Assembly: GCA_025084515.1 (NCBI GenBank)
Contig: JAJAGP010002212.1
Location: 28,501-92,500, forward strand
DNA from: Ancistrus triradiatus
Lineage: Eukaryota; Chordata; Actinopteri; Siluriformes; Loricariidae
Length of the DNA stretch: 64,000 nt
Reading direction: 5' to 3'
The translations under genes and the position numbers were made by a program. Within the stretch, counting starts at the first letter, position 1. Each line of letters opens with the position of its first letter. This document shows positions 22,385 through 33,625 of this stretch, piece after piece. The notes beneath the pieces were generated by a model, which searched no databases, was not told the origin of the DNA, and saw only the letters and a program-made list of their open reading frames with translations.

Positions 22385-23135
22385 TGTAAATGTTTACAAT
22401 ATTAGAGCAAAAGGATAACTTTGTTTGGGGAAAACTGTTCAATTGAAAGGAGGCTCTATTTACCATGTTGGGCTTCCTCTAGCCTGGATGCAAGATTAGA
22501 TCCTGTTGGGCACTGGAGGCAAACAGGTTCTTCATGGTATCCTGGGAACATTTGCCCACAGACATTGGAGCTGGCCCTGTAGATCCTCATCCATCCCACC
22601 AACAGTTGGGGCAGTGTGTCGCCACACAACAAAGGCGCTCACCACGAGGCCTCCATGCTCGAACCCAACCATTGTTGTATCCCACACGGAATTTTGATTT
22701 GTCGCTAAAGACAATACAGTTCCAATTCATAGCAGTGGAAGTTTCTCGTTTACAACATCACTGCAAACAAAGGTGATGATGCCTGGGTGTCAATGGCAGG
22801 ACATGTAATGGGCGCAATGATAACAAATTTCTCTCTGCTAAGCACCTGGAAATGTTCCAGGCCAAAACATGGGTGTGTGGTGAAGGTGGCACCTGTGTTT
22901 GGATGGTGGACAATGAAACTGTGGGAGCTGCTTGTGCTTGTCCGTGGATCAAACTATCCTCTCTATTGGTGATCTGTCTGGGCCATCCGGATCCTGTTTG
23001 CCTTGTGTGTGTGCCCTCACAGAACCACTGCTCACAACACCACCTAACAGCTAGGTCAGAATGGTGTAGATGGCAGGCAATTTGTTGAAACGACCATCCT
23101 GCTTCTCTCAGCCAAGATGCCCACCCCCCTCTCAA
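22385..23135 (-). mobile_element. Tc1-like transposon remnant, minus strand
   Basis: On the minus strand 23135-22758 translates with Tc1-type N-terminal features (GWSFQQIACHLHHSDLAVRW, a helix-turn-helix) and 22714-22532 matches the middle of the 13620-14295 copy. AGAGCAAAAGGATAACTTTG at 22404 is the right end in reverse complement. Frames are broken. Confidence 0.7.
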
Positions 23136-23189
23136 CCAGCTGGAGAGGAGTCAACGCAGTCTGTAATGGGGCAACCAAATACCGAGAAG

Positions 23190-23760
23190 AACTTGCAGAG
23201 AAAGGGGAGAGGGAGCGGGAGAGAGAGGAGAGAGGTCGGGAGGAGAGACGCGGACAGAAAACATAGAAGGCAGCCGCAGGCAAAAAGGAGAGGATAAAAA
23301 GAGAACAAGGAGGGGACGGAGGAAAGAGGGGACAGAGACAAAAAGAGAAAAATAGGAACAAGCACAAAAAGAGGAGAGAGAGAGGGAGAGGAGCACAATA
23401 CGCAAGGGACCGGCTGAGTACCATCGCAAGAACAGAAAGGAAAAGCGCTGAGAGACAGGACAAACGACGACCCGAGAGAAAACGAGAAGGGAATGAAAAA
23501 AAAAGTAGCAAACTGAGAGCATTTTTATAGGGCAGCGGAGGAAGAAACTTTTTACGCCCTCTTGTGGCAAGGAACCCAGGGAGAAAGAACGAAAAAAAAG
23601 GGGAAGTTGAAGAAGGGAAAAAACAAAGAAGGGGATATGAAAAATAAAAGGCATGCCGAGTTACAGCAATCAACTTTTTTAGTACGTATTAAGCCATGAC
23701 CAAAAAAAACAAAAGTACAAAAAAAAGAGAAAAAAAAACTGAGAAATATCAGATGCTAAG
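23190..23760 (+). repeat. Long purine-rich (A/G) low-complexity tract
   Basis: Nearly 600 bases in which A and G greatly outnumber C and T on the plus strand (GGGAGAGGGAGCGGGAGAGA, AAAAAGAGGAGAGAGAGAGG and similar). The long minus-strand open frames here (Ser/Leu/Phe/Pro-rich) result from the lack of stops in pyrimidine-rich DNA, not from a gene. It lies between the Tc1-like remnant and the repeat at 23680-24010. Confidence 0.8.
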
Positions 23761-24015
23761 TTTTAACTTGAATTTTTGCCTGGCGATATCCACTCTGTAA
23801 CGGCCGAACCAAAGCGTAGCGCGAGGCAGGTAAAAGGAGGTGGGCAGAACAAAAAAGGGGAAGGGGAACTGGTAATACCAGTGACTTTCTTTACAAAGCA
23901 CTTACAAAAGGCAATGCAATGAATGTTATTGAACCACGCTAAAACCACTCTAAAAGTACTGAATGTTAGCCTTGCAACAGATAATGTAGAACCACTATAG
24001 AGGTAATGGCCATAG
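23680..24015 (-). repeat. Interspersed repeat, inverted copy of 13180-13570
   Basis: AGTACGTATTAAGCCATGAC, CAGTGACTTTCTTTACAAAG and TGAATGTTAGCCTTGCAACA match 13180-13570 in reverse complement, with an extra segment of about 95 bases near 23775-23865 absent from the other copy. Confidence 0.65.
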
Positions 24016-24928
24016 TGAATATATTCACAGAGTATGAAACCTAATGTCCTTTGGAGGCTTACTGTAGCTTTCCGTAATGACAATTACAAATTTCTCCATT
24101 TAGAAAGCAAAATTTTTATTGTCAATTAGTTTTCGTGACTATACAAATGCTGTATACAGTGAGCAGTACACGGTCGACAAAACTCCATTCAAAGTAGCAT
24201 GCATCGCCTTTAATTATTTTGTTTGGACCTCACACAGTTAGGTATATGTGGTTCAGTGTGAAAGCGTTTCAACCCAAACAGTACAGTTTGGGAAATGATA
24301 TATGGGCCACATGAAACTGGTGTCGGGTTTTTCTCAGGTGTGGACCATACCATGTGTGAAAATGATACTTTCCTGGCTAACTGGTAGGTCACTTCCCACA
24401 TGGGATGTTGTGGTCTGTAGATAAATCAAATCCTTTCTCAGTATATGGACAACAGGAAAGACAAGTGGACCACAGTCGGATCCCTGGGAGCCTGCCAGAT
24501 ACTTTAAAACTGCAGAAATTTCCCTGTACTTTATAAATGACAGGAAAGAAAGGGGGAATGGAAATTAAAAGAACAGTGAGAAACTGAAGGGAGGTTGCTG
24601 ATTCTGTCAGTAACTGTGATGAAAGAGTTCAACACTACAACCAATTCAAGTGAATGAATGTCTTACTTAAGCAGTGGTTAGGGAATGGGAGGCAAATGGT
24701 TAAGAATTAAAAAAAAATAATTCCACCGATGCTTTATGGGTACCCTTCCTTGTTTCCAGTATTGTCCATTTTATAAGTTTCCACATCCAGCTAGATTCAC
24801 CTTTCTAGTTTTAAATTACGACTGTAGTCCATTTGTTACTCTAGCAAGAAGGTTCTGCGTTCAATCCCAGGGTGGAGCAGGCCCACACACTGCCTGCCAA
24901 AAAAAAAAAAAAGGTCTCAAACGCAATA
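24016..24928. other. No gene; minor repeat fragments
   Basis: 24835-24890 is a SINE fragment (AGCAAGAAGGTTCTGCGTTC) followed by an A run. The rest is unclassified. Confidence 0.5.
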
Positions 24929-26457
24929 CAGTGGGGCACAAAAAAGAGTTATTTAGTCGTCACTTATTGTGCAAGTTCTCCGACTTAGAAAGATGAGAGA
25001 GGGTCTGTAATTTCATCATAGGTACACTTCAACCTATGAGAGACAAATGAGGAAAAAAAATCCAGGGAAAATCAAAATTGAAGGCTTTTTAAAGGACTTT
25101 AATTGCTAAATTATGGTGGAAATGAGTATTTGGTCAATAAAATTAGGTTAAATTAAATACTTTGTAAATAACCTTTGTTGGCAATGACAGAGGGCAAATG
25201 TTTCCTGTCAGTCTTCCAAGGTTTGCACAAACTTGTAGCTGGTATTTTGGCCCATTCCTCCATGCAGATCTCCTCTAGAGCAGTGATGTTTTTGGGCAAA
25301 CATGGACTTTCAACTCCCTCCAAATTTCTATGGGGGTTGAGGTCTGGGGACTGGCTGGCCAATCAGGACCTTGAAATGCTTTTTAAAAAAGCCACCCTTC
25401 CTTGCTGAGCGGGTGTTTGGGATACATACTCATCCTGGAAGACCCAGTCAGTTCCATCTTCAATTTCTCACTGAGTGAGAAGGAGGTTGGCTCAAAAATC
25501 TCACAATTACATGGCCGTGTCCCATTTGTCAAAAAACCAGCACCCAAAGGCATGAGGTTTTCAACCCATTCTTAAACAGCAGGTTGTTGCAACTTTAGAC
25601 TTCTTCTTCTTACATCATGATGAGTTGAGGTTTTACCAAAAATTTGGATTTTAGTTTCATTGACCACATGAATTCTGCCAGTCCTCTGTGAATCATCATA
25701 TGATCTCTGGCAAAATTCAGACGGGCCTGACATGTACTGCTTAAGCAGGGGACACGCTGGCACTGCAGGATCTGAGTCCCTCTCGGCGTAGTTGTGTTAC
25801 TGGATGGTAGCTTTTGGTTACTTTACCCAGCTATAGGTGGTCATTCATCCGGTCCACCGTGTAGTTCTGGGAGTTTTGCTCACCGTCTCATGATCATTTT
25901 GACCACACGGGATGAGATCTGCGTGGGCCCCGTCGGGGAGATTATCAGTGGTCGTGTATGTCTTACAATATCCCCACAGTTTGATTTATTCACACCAAAC
26001 GTTTGGCACTAATTGGAGGTCACTCTTCCCAGACTTGCGCAGTTCTACAATTTTCTTCATGGTGTCGTTCGGACAGCTCTTTGGTCTGGCCATGGTTGAG
26101 TTGGAGTCTGACTGTTTGAGGCTGTGGGACAGGTGTCTTTATCAGATAACGAGGTCAAACAGGTGCCATTAATTAAAGGTAACGAGTGGAGGACAGAAGA
26201 GCTTCCTAAAGAAGAAGTTACAGGTCTGTAAGAGCCAGAAATCTTGCTTGTTTGTGGGTGACCAAATACTTATTTTCCACCATAATTTACAATTAAATTC
26301 TTTAAAAATCCTACAATGTGATTTCTTGGATTTTTTTTTCTCATTTTGTCTCTCATAGTTGAAGTGTACCTGTGATGAAAATTACAAACCTCTCTCATCT
26401 TTCTAAGTAGGAGAACTTGCACAATCAGTGGCTGACTAAATACTTTTTGCCCCACTG
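24929..26457 (-). mobile_element. Tc1-like transposon with CAGTGGGGC ends, decayed
   Basis: Left CAGTGGGGCACAAAAAAGAG and right, in reverse complement, CAGTGGGGCAAAAAGTATTT, with TA at 24927-24928 and 26458-26459. Minus-strand transposase is recognisable by comparison with 50989-52540 (CATGGTTGAGTTGGAGTCTG region near 26090 at its N-terminus; TTCAACTCCCTCCAAATTTC near 25310 at its C-terminus) but is full of small indels. Confidence 0.88.
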
Positions 26458-26459
26458 TA

Positions 26460-27150
26460 TTTCATTGGACCACCTGCAGCTGACCTCATTCTTTGGGCAC
26501 ATAATGTTGCTGAGCCTAGGCCTGACCAACTGCAGTGACCCCAGATCATAGCACTGCCACCACAGGCTTGTACGGTAGGCACTAGGCATGATGGGTGCAT
26601 CACTTCAGCTGCTTTTCTTTTTACACTGATGCACCCATCACTCTGGAAGAGGGTAAATCTGGACCCATCAGACCACATGACCTCCTTCCATTGCTCCAGA
26701 GTCCAAACTTTATGCTTGATAGCAAATTGAAGGCATTTTTGCAGGCTAGCCTCACTGACAAGTGGTTTTCTTAAGGTTACACAGCTGTTAAGTCCCAATC
26801 CCTTGAGTTCCTGTCACTCTGTGTATGTGGAAATGCTCTTACTTTCACTATTAAACATATCCCTGAGTTCTACTGTTGTTTTTCTATGATTTGATTTCAC
26901 CAAACAATATTTTTTTCAATATTTTTTTTTCAATATTTTTTTCCGACCACATTCCTTCCTTGAAGATGATGTTTCCCCACTGTCCTTCCACTTTTTTAAT
27001 AATGCGTACAGTTCTGAACCCGATTTTTGTAGTTTCAGCAATCTCCTTAGATGTTTTCTCTGTTTGGTGCATGACAATAATTTGACCCTTTTGAAACAGA
27101 TTAACATCTATTCCACAACCACAGGATGTGTCTTTTGGCATGGTTGTTTA
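26460..27150 (-). mobile_element. Truncated Tc1-like element, different family
   Basis: Minus strand reads a Tc1-type N-terminus from 27141 (SKEIAETTKIGFRTVRIIKK, a helix-turn-helix) and, from 26798, the region around the first catalytic Asp (VMWSDGSRFTLFQSDG) and GGSAMIWG. It stops at the border of the 24929-26457 element, so the C-terminal half is missing. Confidence 0.75.
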
Positions 27151-27164
27151 ACAAATGAGAATGT

Positions 27165-27665
27165 ATTCATTTGTATTAGTGAGTGTCAAAAGTATGTGAA
27201 CCTCTAGGATTAGCAGTTAATTTGAAGGTAAAATTATAGTCAGGTGTTTTCAATCAATGGGATGACAATCAGGTGTGAGTGGGCACCCTGTTTAATTTAA
27301 AAAACAGGGATTTATCAAAGTCTGCTCTTCACAACACGTTTGTGGAAGTGTATCATGGTACAAACAAAGGAGATTACTGAGGACCTCAGAAAAACAGTTG
27401 TTGTTGCTCATCAGGCTGGAAAAGGTTACAAAACCATCTCTAAAGAGTTTGGACTCCACCAATCCACAGTCAGACAGATTGGACAATGGACAAATGGAGG
27501 AAATTCAAGACCACTGTTACCCTTCCCACGAGTGGTCGACCAACAAAGATCACTCCAAGAGCAAAGTGTGTAATAGTTGGCGAGGTCCCAAAGGACCCCA
27601 GGGTAACTTCTAAGCAACTGAAGGCTTCTCTCACATTGGCTAATGGAATGGATAATGTAAATTGT
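27165..27665 (+). mobile_element. Truncated Tc1-like element related to 5124-6575
   Basis: GTCAAAAGTATGTGAACCTC, CAGGTGTTTTCAATCAATGG and an N-terminal transposase part with HQAGKGYKTISKEFGLHQST (27410-27470, helix-turn-helix). It breaks off after the equivalent of about 5745 in the longer copy. Confidence 0.8.
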
Positions 27666-27839
27666 ATGGTAAATTAGTTCATTACCACTATTGTTGATAC
27701 TATATACTGCACAACCAAATTAGAATTAGCAAAGTTAGCTATATAAATTATAATAAATTTAGTTTGATTTATATATTCAACTTTTAGATATTTAGTTATT
27801 TTTATTGTTTTGTTCACATTTTTTAAGTATTTTATTATA
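27666..27839. other. No feature recognised
   Basis: AT-rich short stretch between transposon fragments. Confidence 0.4.
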
Positions 27840-28260
27840 CAGTGGAGGGAGGCAGTCTGAGATCTCTAGTGAAAGTGCTTCATACTGTACTGGAATGGAT
27901 TCGTGCTACAGCAAGATAATCATTAAAAACACACCTGAAAGCTTTGCAAAAACTACTTGAAGACCAAACAAGATCAAGGACTGCTGACTGTCATGGACAT
28001 TCCTTCACAGTCACCTTACTGAAAAACCCCATCAAGCGTTTATGCAGGCATTTGACGCCAGAGAACTTCAAACATTTAGTAACGTTGCAAGATGCTTTTT
28101 TGACATTTATGTACATTTTCCCCAAGCATTCAACTTTCCAAAAAATGTTTACCTGATTCCTTGATTTGTATTGAAAAACCTTGTATTGAATTAGAGAAAA
28201 TGCAAAACAGAAGCATTTTACTAGTGGTCTCACATTTTTGGAAGCCTCTGTATAATTGTA
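27840..28260 (+). mobile_element. Tc1-like fragment
   Basis: GATCTCTAGTGAAAGTGCTT, then CAGCAAGATAATCATTAAAA and CTACTTGAAGACCAAACAAG match the 14389-14720 family; ends with TTTTACTAGTGGTCTCACAT, an echo of its left end. Confidence 0.65.
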
Positions 28261-28271
28261 GTTACAGATAA

Positions 28272-28660
28272 TGATACACTATATGACCGAAAGTCTGTAG
28301 ACACCACTTCTAATTACTGTTCATTTTTAACGCTACATTCACTGCTGTAAGGTTCATAATTTGAGACATACTTGCATAGGACCTCCATAGGAAACAGTGG
28401 AAACGGAATGGGTTATACTGAAAGCCACAGTGGCGTTCAATATGGTGTTTTATTAGGTTTCCACCTCCCCAACAAGTTAGTTAAGCAACTTTCTGTCCTA
28501 CCCCCCAAAAACAAAGTCTATAAAGGAAAGGTTTGCCAACTTTGATGGAGAACTTGGCAGACTTGCACATCTTAACTTTAACTACATCGGACACCATTGA
28601 CAGGGGGAGAGAAACTCCATGTTTGGGGTGTCCAGAAACTTTTGTGTATATAGTATAGAT
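28272..28660. mobile_element. Short non-autonomous inverted-repeat element
   Basis: Left ACTATATGACCGAAAGTCTG then TAGACACC; right, in reverse complement, ACTATATACACAAAAGTTTC then TGGACACC. No coding capacity. Related elements are at 36401-36922 and 54480-54870. Confidence 0.65.
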
Positions 28661-29120
28661 TCACAGTATCTGATCCTTCTTTCCATCACAAAAAACCCAG
28701 ACAAAACTGGACCTTAAGACATACTATGTAATGAGGACAAAGTTAAATGATATCTAATATATATAGTGTTTATTATTATCAGATTGTCAAGTGGCTGTTT
28801 AATCTGAGTAATTTTTATTTTACTTTACTAATTATATGTAGCATTCAGTCTAATTCCATTTCTGGTGTTCAGGTTTCGTCGTTTTTATTTTAGCTCAATA
28901 ATTTTATAGCATGTTTAGTTTCAGTTCAGTTCTGGGGTTTAAATTTAGCTTTGTGTAGCTTTCAGGGCAACACTGGTTTGGCTAAACAGGTTTTCTGTAC
29001 AAAGACATTTTGAAATAGTTGTCTTTGGTTTGTCTAATGCTATTAGATCTTAGAGATTAGGTTAAATGCTGGTGAATGTGCTGTGTATGTGCGCGTGTGT
29101 ATTTGTATGTATGTATGCAT
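28661..29120. other. No gene recognised
   Basis: AT-rich upstream flank of the collagen promoter region; no conserved element identifiable by eye. Confidence 0.5.

Positions 29121-29121
<1 letters not shown>

Positions 29122-29173
<52 letters not shown>
29122..29173 (+). repeat. (ATT)n microsatellite
   Basis: About 17 ATT units immediately upstream of the CpG-rich first-exon region. Confidence 0.97.
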
Positions 29174-29174
<1 letters not shown>

Positions 29175-29559
29175 GGAGAGCACGCACACGAAGAGACCGA
29201 GAGAGGTGGCTTGCAGCGGCGCGCACACGGTTATTTAAAAGTGGAGGTGTGTCTGCCGGGGAAGGGGCGTTGGAGGGCTAAAAAGAAGAGGGACGAATCG
29301 CTCGCTCGTGGCTCCAAAACCCCAACTGGAAATCGAGCAGAGCGTCTTGCCTGCATAAATGCCTGGTCCAGTAGTGCGTCGGGACGAGAGGAGAGAGAAA
29401 AAGCGCTCGCTGCTCACACGGATTATTGATGGTGCTTTGGCGGGGTCACAGCGCGCGCCCGGGATTCTTGCTTCTAACACCTTCGGCCGATGCGCGGCAG
29501 AGCCACGGCCGGTCACGGGACATTAACGGAATTTGAACTGGCGGGACAAATGAATACAA
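29167..29559 (+). promoter_or_regulatory. CpG-rich presumptive promoter and 5' UTR of the collagen XXVII-like gene
   Basis: Directly after a TTA microsatellite the base composition changes to GC-rich with many CpG dinucleotides (for example around 29215-29225, 29300-29310 and 29440-29500), unlike the AT-rich flanks. It runs into exon 1. A TTATTTAAAA stretch near 29231 could be a TATA-like element but its position relative to any transcription start is unknown. Several upstream ATGs lie here (29359, 29429, 29490). The transcription start cannot be set from sequence alone. Confidence 0.6.
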
Positions 29560-29612
29560 ATGAATTTAGCGACCCGAAGGAGAGACCACGGAACCTCTCA
29601 CCTCCACGCAAA
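29560..29612 (+). CDS. col27a1: Collagen XXVII-like exon 1, start codon and signal-peptide n-region
   Basis: ATG at 29560 opens 17 codons (MNLATRRRDHG...) plus two bases, ending at a consensus donor GTAAGT at 29613. The last two bases AA join the first G of exon 2 to make Lys, and the frame then runs without a break into the hydrophobic core in exon 2 and the TSPN domain in exon 3. The reading has a basic n-region (three adjacent Arg). The start is chosen because it is the first ATG in this frame after in-frame stops at 29524 and 29551. Position -3 is C, so the initiation context is not strong. The joined leader of about 40 residues is close in length to the mammalian collagen XXVII leader as I remember it. 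Confidence 0.72.
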
Positions 29613-29725
29613 GTAAGTGCACGCGAGTGATGTGAGGGAAGCGTTCTGTCACTGTCCGGTAACTCGGTTTAACTAAATCGACAGGGGATTTGTGTTTTCG
29701 TGTCTGTGCCCATGTTCATCCTACA

Positions 29726-30444
29726 TTGTGTAGACCAAATGTCCCCACAAGGATAGAAAGATCTGACGTTTTTTTACATTGTAGCGATCTTTTGCTGGTC
29801 CTCACGAGACCGCTTTTTTAATTACACTTGCAACTTTGTTTTTGAAAACCCAAGAGTCAAAAGATTTGCTTTAGGTTACTGAGGTTAAGGTTAATGTTAG
29901 GTATAGGTGTAACGTTAATTAGCTACAGTAATTATGTCAGTGGCTGGTCCTCACAAAGTTAGTGAGACTTGTTTTAAACCTACTTCTGAGGACCAAACGT
30001 TAGGTACTCAAGTTTTTACTTGAGTAGTTTTGCCTTTCATCACTAATGTAATTGCTTTTTTTTTCTTTTTACAAAACCAGCAACTTTGTTTCTGAAAACC
30101 AAAAGAGCCCAAATATTTGTTTTAGGTTACTGAGGTTAAGGTTACGGTTAAGGGTAGGTGTAGCGTTGATTAGCAACAGTAGTCATTATGTCAGTGGCTG
30201 GTCCCCACAAACATACTGAGACCCGTCTTCCTCCTACTTCTGAGGACCGAGTGATAGGAAGACCTGGCAGGTTTGACTTGAGTGCTGTTTTGCTTTTATA
30301 AAACCGGCAACTTTTATTTGAGAAACCAAAACAGCCCAAATATTTGCTTTAGGTTACTGAGGATAAGCTTAGGTGCTGGTGTAGCAATAATTTGGCTGTC
30401 TACAGAAATCATCAATGGAAGGTCCTCACAAGGACAGAGAGACG

Positions 30445-30460
<16 letters not shown>
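29726..30460 (+). repeat. Three successive copies of the 'TCCCCACAAGGATAG' intronic repeat
   Basis: Each copy has the order CCAAATGTCCCCACAAGGAT / CTGGTCCTCACGAG / ACCAGCAACTTTGTTTCTGA / TTGCTTTAGGTTACTGAGGT / TTAAGGTTAGG-type / GTAGCGTTAATTAGC / CAGTGGCTGGTCCTCAC. Copies start near 29726, 30060 and 30275 (the later two lack the first part). The last ends in a GT microsatellite at 30449-30476. Further copies are scattered through the other introns of this gene. Confidence 0.75.
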
Positions 30461-30480
<20 letters not shown>

Positions 30481-30782
30481 TCTGCTGGCGAACTGTATGA
30501 ATGGGCTGTGTGTTGTGAAGTTCTGTGATACCCGAGTATCACTGAAATAGCTCTTAGCCGGATTCCTGGGCTCCATCCAAAGTTTCCTGATGGACATCCA
30601 GACATAAAAGAACAGGCAGTTTGAAGGTGGAATAGAAGGGGCAAGAAGCCGTTTGGGACAAAAAAAATCGGTGTTAAAAGTCGTTACACATAATCATGAA
30701 TTGACACGAGGTGTGTGCGTGTTTAGCGGTTTGCTTATTCACGAGCCAACGGTACAACACACGGCGCGTGCCTTGTTTTAAG

Positions 30783-30800
30783 CTCTCTCTCTCTCTCTCG

Positions 30801-30877
<77 letters not shown>
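30783..30877 (+). repeat. (CT)n then (GT)n microsatellite
   Basis: CTCTCT with G interruptions to about 30838, then pure GT repeats to 30877. Confidence 0.95.
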
Positions 30878-30878
<1 letters not shown>

Positions 30879-30987
30879 AGCTTCACAGTGTGCCGCTGAG
30901 TAAACACTGCAACACTGCTTCCGCTCTTCACGCGCTCCGCTGTGGGCAGCCTGTCAAAAGCGGACGAACGGTGCCGATCGGGGTCAT

Positions 30988-31228
30988 TCAGGGATGTATC
31001 CCAATTGACTTCCCACTCGATATTTAGTGCACTAAAAGATATATGTACCCAACACCTAATGTTACCAAAGTGTATAGACATGTTGAGTAGAAAACCGCAT
31101 TATAAAACGACACCTTTAGCAGTTAAAGCTTCGACATGGTGTAAATATCGTTATTTTAAACAATATGTAGTGCACTCATGTATTGTAGTGCACTCAGGAC
31201 TCGGTGACATTTGGGACCGAGTCCATAG
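30988..31228. mobile_element. Possible short inverted-repeat element
   Basis: AGGGATGTATCCCAATTGAC at the left and, in reverse complement of the right side, GGACTCGGTCCCAAATGTCA, each followed by TAGTGCACT-type sequence. The match is loose. Confidence 0.35.
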
Positions 31229-33545
31229 CCGTTATTTTAAAGCTCGACAAAAATAACAAAAAACAGCCTGAAGCGAACGCGTCAGAACAGATTTCAGTGA
31301 TGGCACAGAAAGGTAGAAAGGGTAGACACCGATTGAATGAATACATGGAAACGTATAGTGGAAAAACACTGAGAAATGCTAAATGGACAAGTTTTTAGAG
31401 GATAAAGCTAAAATAGCCACTATTTCACACGCGTTTTACTGCATGTCGCGACACAGCAGCTGAAACAACGATGTGAAACTCTGTGAAAAGTGTCCTTGGT
31501 TGTGTGGAGAACAAAAATAGGCAATCACATTCTAGTGGCCATCGCAAATATATTGATATTTCTTAAGCATTGATAAAGTCTGAGATTTTAAACATCTTTA
31601 TTTTAGTACGAAAACTATTCACTACATTTCATAAAAAGTTCAAATTGCTTCTCATAAACTGGGCGTCAGGGTGACGCGGTAGAAAAGCTCCAGAGTGGGT
31701 TTTCTCTGGGTAATCCAGTTCCCTCCAATATTCAATCGACCAATCGACGTGTCTAAATTGTCTCACTGTAAACGTGTGCATGTGTACTGCGATGGACTGG
31801 TCACGTCCACTAATGCTGGACAGACCCCTGTTCCCTGATCCTGAACTGGACTGAGCGATAATGGCAGAGTATTTGTGAAATGCTATGACTGACATTGTCC
31901 ACCAGATGGCGGATACTGAATTGCTACACCAAACGTGCTACTACATTGACGTTCCTCACATGACATAAATGGTCATATTGTGATAATCAGTATTTATTTG
32001 TTAATTACACTTATTGATTCCAATTACACTTACTGTAATAAATGGCATGTTTTATCAGCGTGATCAAATGACATTGTCGCCAAGTTCTATCAACGACTTC
32101 CACAATGATTCAGTGACTTTGCTCAGCAGCCTAGGTTAGCTAAATACGATCAAGTATTAGTAGTAGGTTAGCTAATTACAGTGCTAATTAAAGCATTACA
32201 ATGAAAATCCAAACCACATTTGACAAGTCTTTGCAAATGTCTTGCCAAACCGAAACACAATATGAAGCAACTCAATGTAAAGTTCTCTACAAGAATGCTT
32301 CATAAATGCTTCAGTATTTAAAATTAAAATGTTACACATAAAATCAAATAAAAAGCAAGCTTCTAATTTGACATTTCATTTTCTTCATAACACATTGGAC
32401 CATTCAAACTGAAAATGAATGCAGTGTCTGGGGCATTGTCTGTGAGTTTTCCTTTTGTAGCTGTAGACAGCATAACTGACGAAATGAAACGTCAACAAAA
32501 GTCGTTTTTAGGCTGGATAAAATGTATTTGAAATTTGAATTGTTTAAAAAACTGCAATGAAAAGGCGAATGGGGTCTGGCGCCACCTGCTGCCGATTGTA
32601 ATTATTATGTCAGTTGGGCTTTTCATTTTCAGATTCAAGCAGTTTGTAGCAGACAGAGTTAAGAGTAGTGCTGGTTTAGTGAGTGGAATAAGGATTCCTG
32701 CCTCGCAAGACCTGATTGTGACACCATAGCAGTTTATTCAGCTGCTATTAAGTTTTTGTATTGTATTTCTGGTTTCTATTTAGATTTTTTTAAAATTTAC
32801 TATCATTTATTACTATTTCTGGCCCAAGTAGATCATCGTGATGTATCATTGCCTGGTTTCCCCACTCAACCAAAGAAACGATACTATGTCTTGTGAGTGT
32901 TAAACTCAAACTTGAACTGCTACTTGTTCATGAACAAATCACAGACTGAATTGTGTATGCAACAACAAGAAGTGATATGCAAAATATGTGCTTCTGACAA
33001 AGATCTCCAAGTGTTTGACACATCTACTATTGGACATGTTTACCTCTTGGTTTACAGCATGGCATTACTTACACAGTGGAAAGTGTCTGTTTCATTATAA
33101 CTTCATATATACCTCTATATTGCAGAGAGTATGATCTGTTATTGCTTGTATCCCCATCACGATATCAGTTTGGCTATATTGCAGAATTAGACCGAGCACC
33201 TTACACCTAAAAGAGCCGACTCTTTTGCAAATGGGCAAACGATCAGTAGCAGTAAAACATGTGGTAATGCGACTCAGCGTTTTTGTTAATCTTCAGATTT
33301 TATGTAATTCCAGATTAACAGTTGTTCTTTTACACATGTATCAGTATCAGATACAACGACGTAGACCTAATCATATTTGAAGTCGATCAGTAAATCCCAT
33401 TTCTCCACTCACAGGGAGTAGTGTGTAGCTTATTAGAACTGCTTAACCCTTAGCCTTTATTAGGGTTTGACCACACCTGTTGGTAGAGGTAACTCAGGTT
33501 TGTCTTACTGGCTCGAGCTCAGTAGGTCAGTGTGTGGAATTCCAC
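31229..33545. other. Collagen intron 1, no gene recognised
   Basis: Mostly unclassified. 31665-31860 contains a diverged SINE body (GGGTTTTCTCTGGGTAATCC, CTGCGATGGACTGGTCACGT). No exon supported. Confidence 0.5.
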
Positions 33546-33549
33546 TGAC

Positions 33550-33550
<1 letters not shown>

Positions 33551-33625
<75 letters not shown>
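33551..33625 (+). repeat. (TC)n microsatellite
   Basis: Uninterrupted TC repeats of about 74 bases. Confidence 0.97.

Noticed and set aside
23056..23673. 205-codon minus-strand open frame and overlapping 167- and 88-codon frames
   Set aside because: They arise because the purine-rich tract gives few stop codons; the product would be Ser/Leu/Phe/Pro low complexity.
29550..29612. Use of ATG 29550 (or 29490) as the collagen start
   Set aside because: That frame is open in exon 1 but meets a stop in exon 2 at 37644 and lacks a signal peptide; the 29560 frame continues into the TSPN domain.
29880..29900. Interstitial telomere-like sequence (GGTTAAGGTTAATG)
   Set aside because: It is a short part of the dispersed intronic repeat and not a TTAGGG array.
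30440..30480. CRISPR-like or phage-type tandem arrays
   Set aside because: All tandem arrays here are vertebrate microsatellites without spacer structure.
30674..31081. 135-codon minus-strand frame with His-Thr and Arg-Glu repeats
   Set aside because: Translation through CA and GA microsatellites in intron 1.
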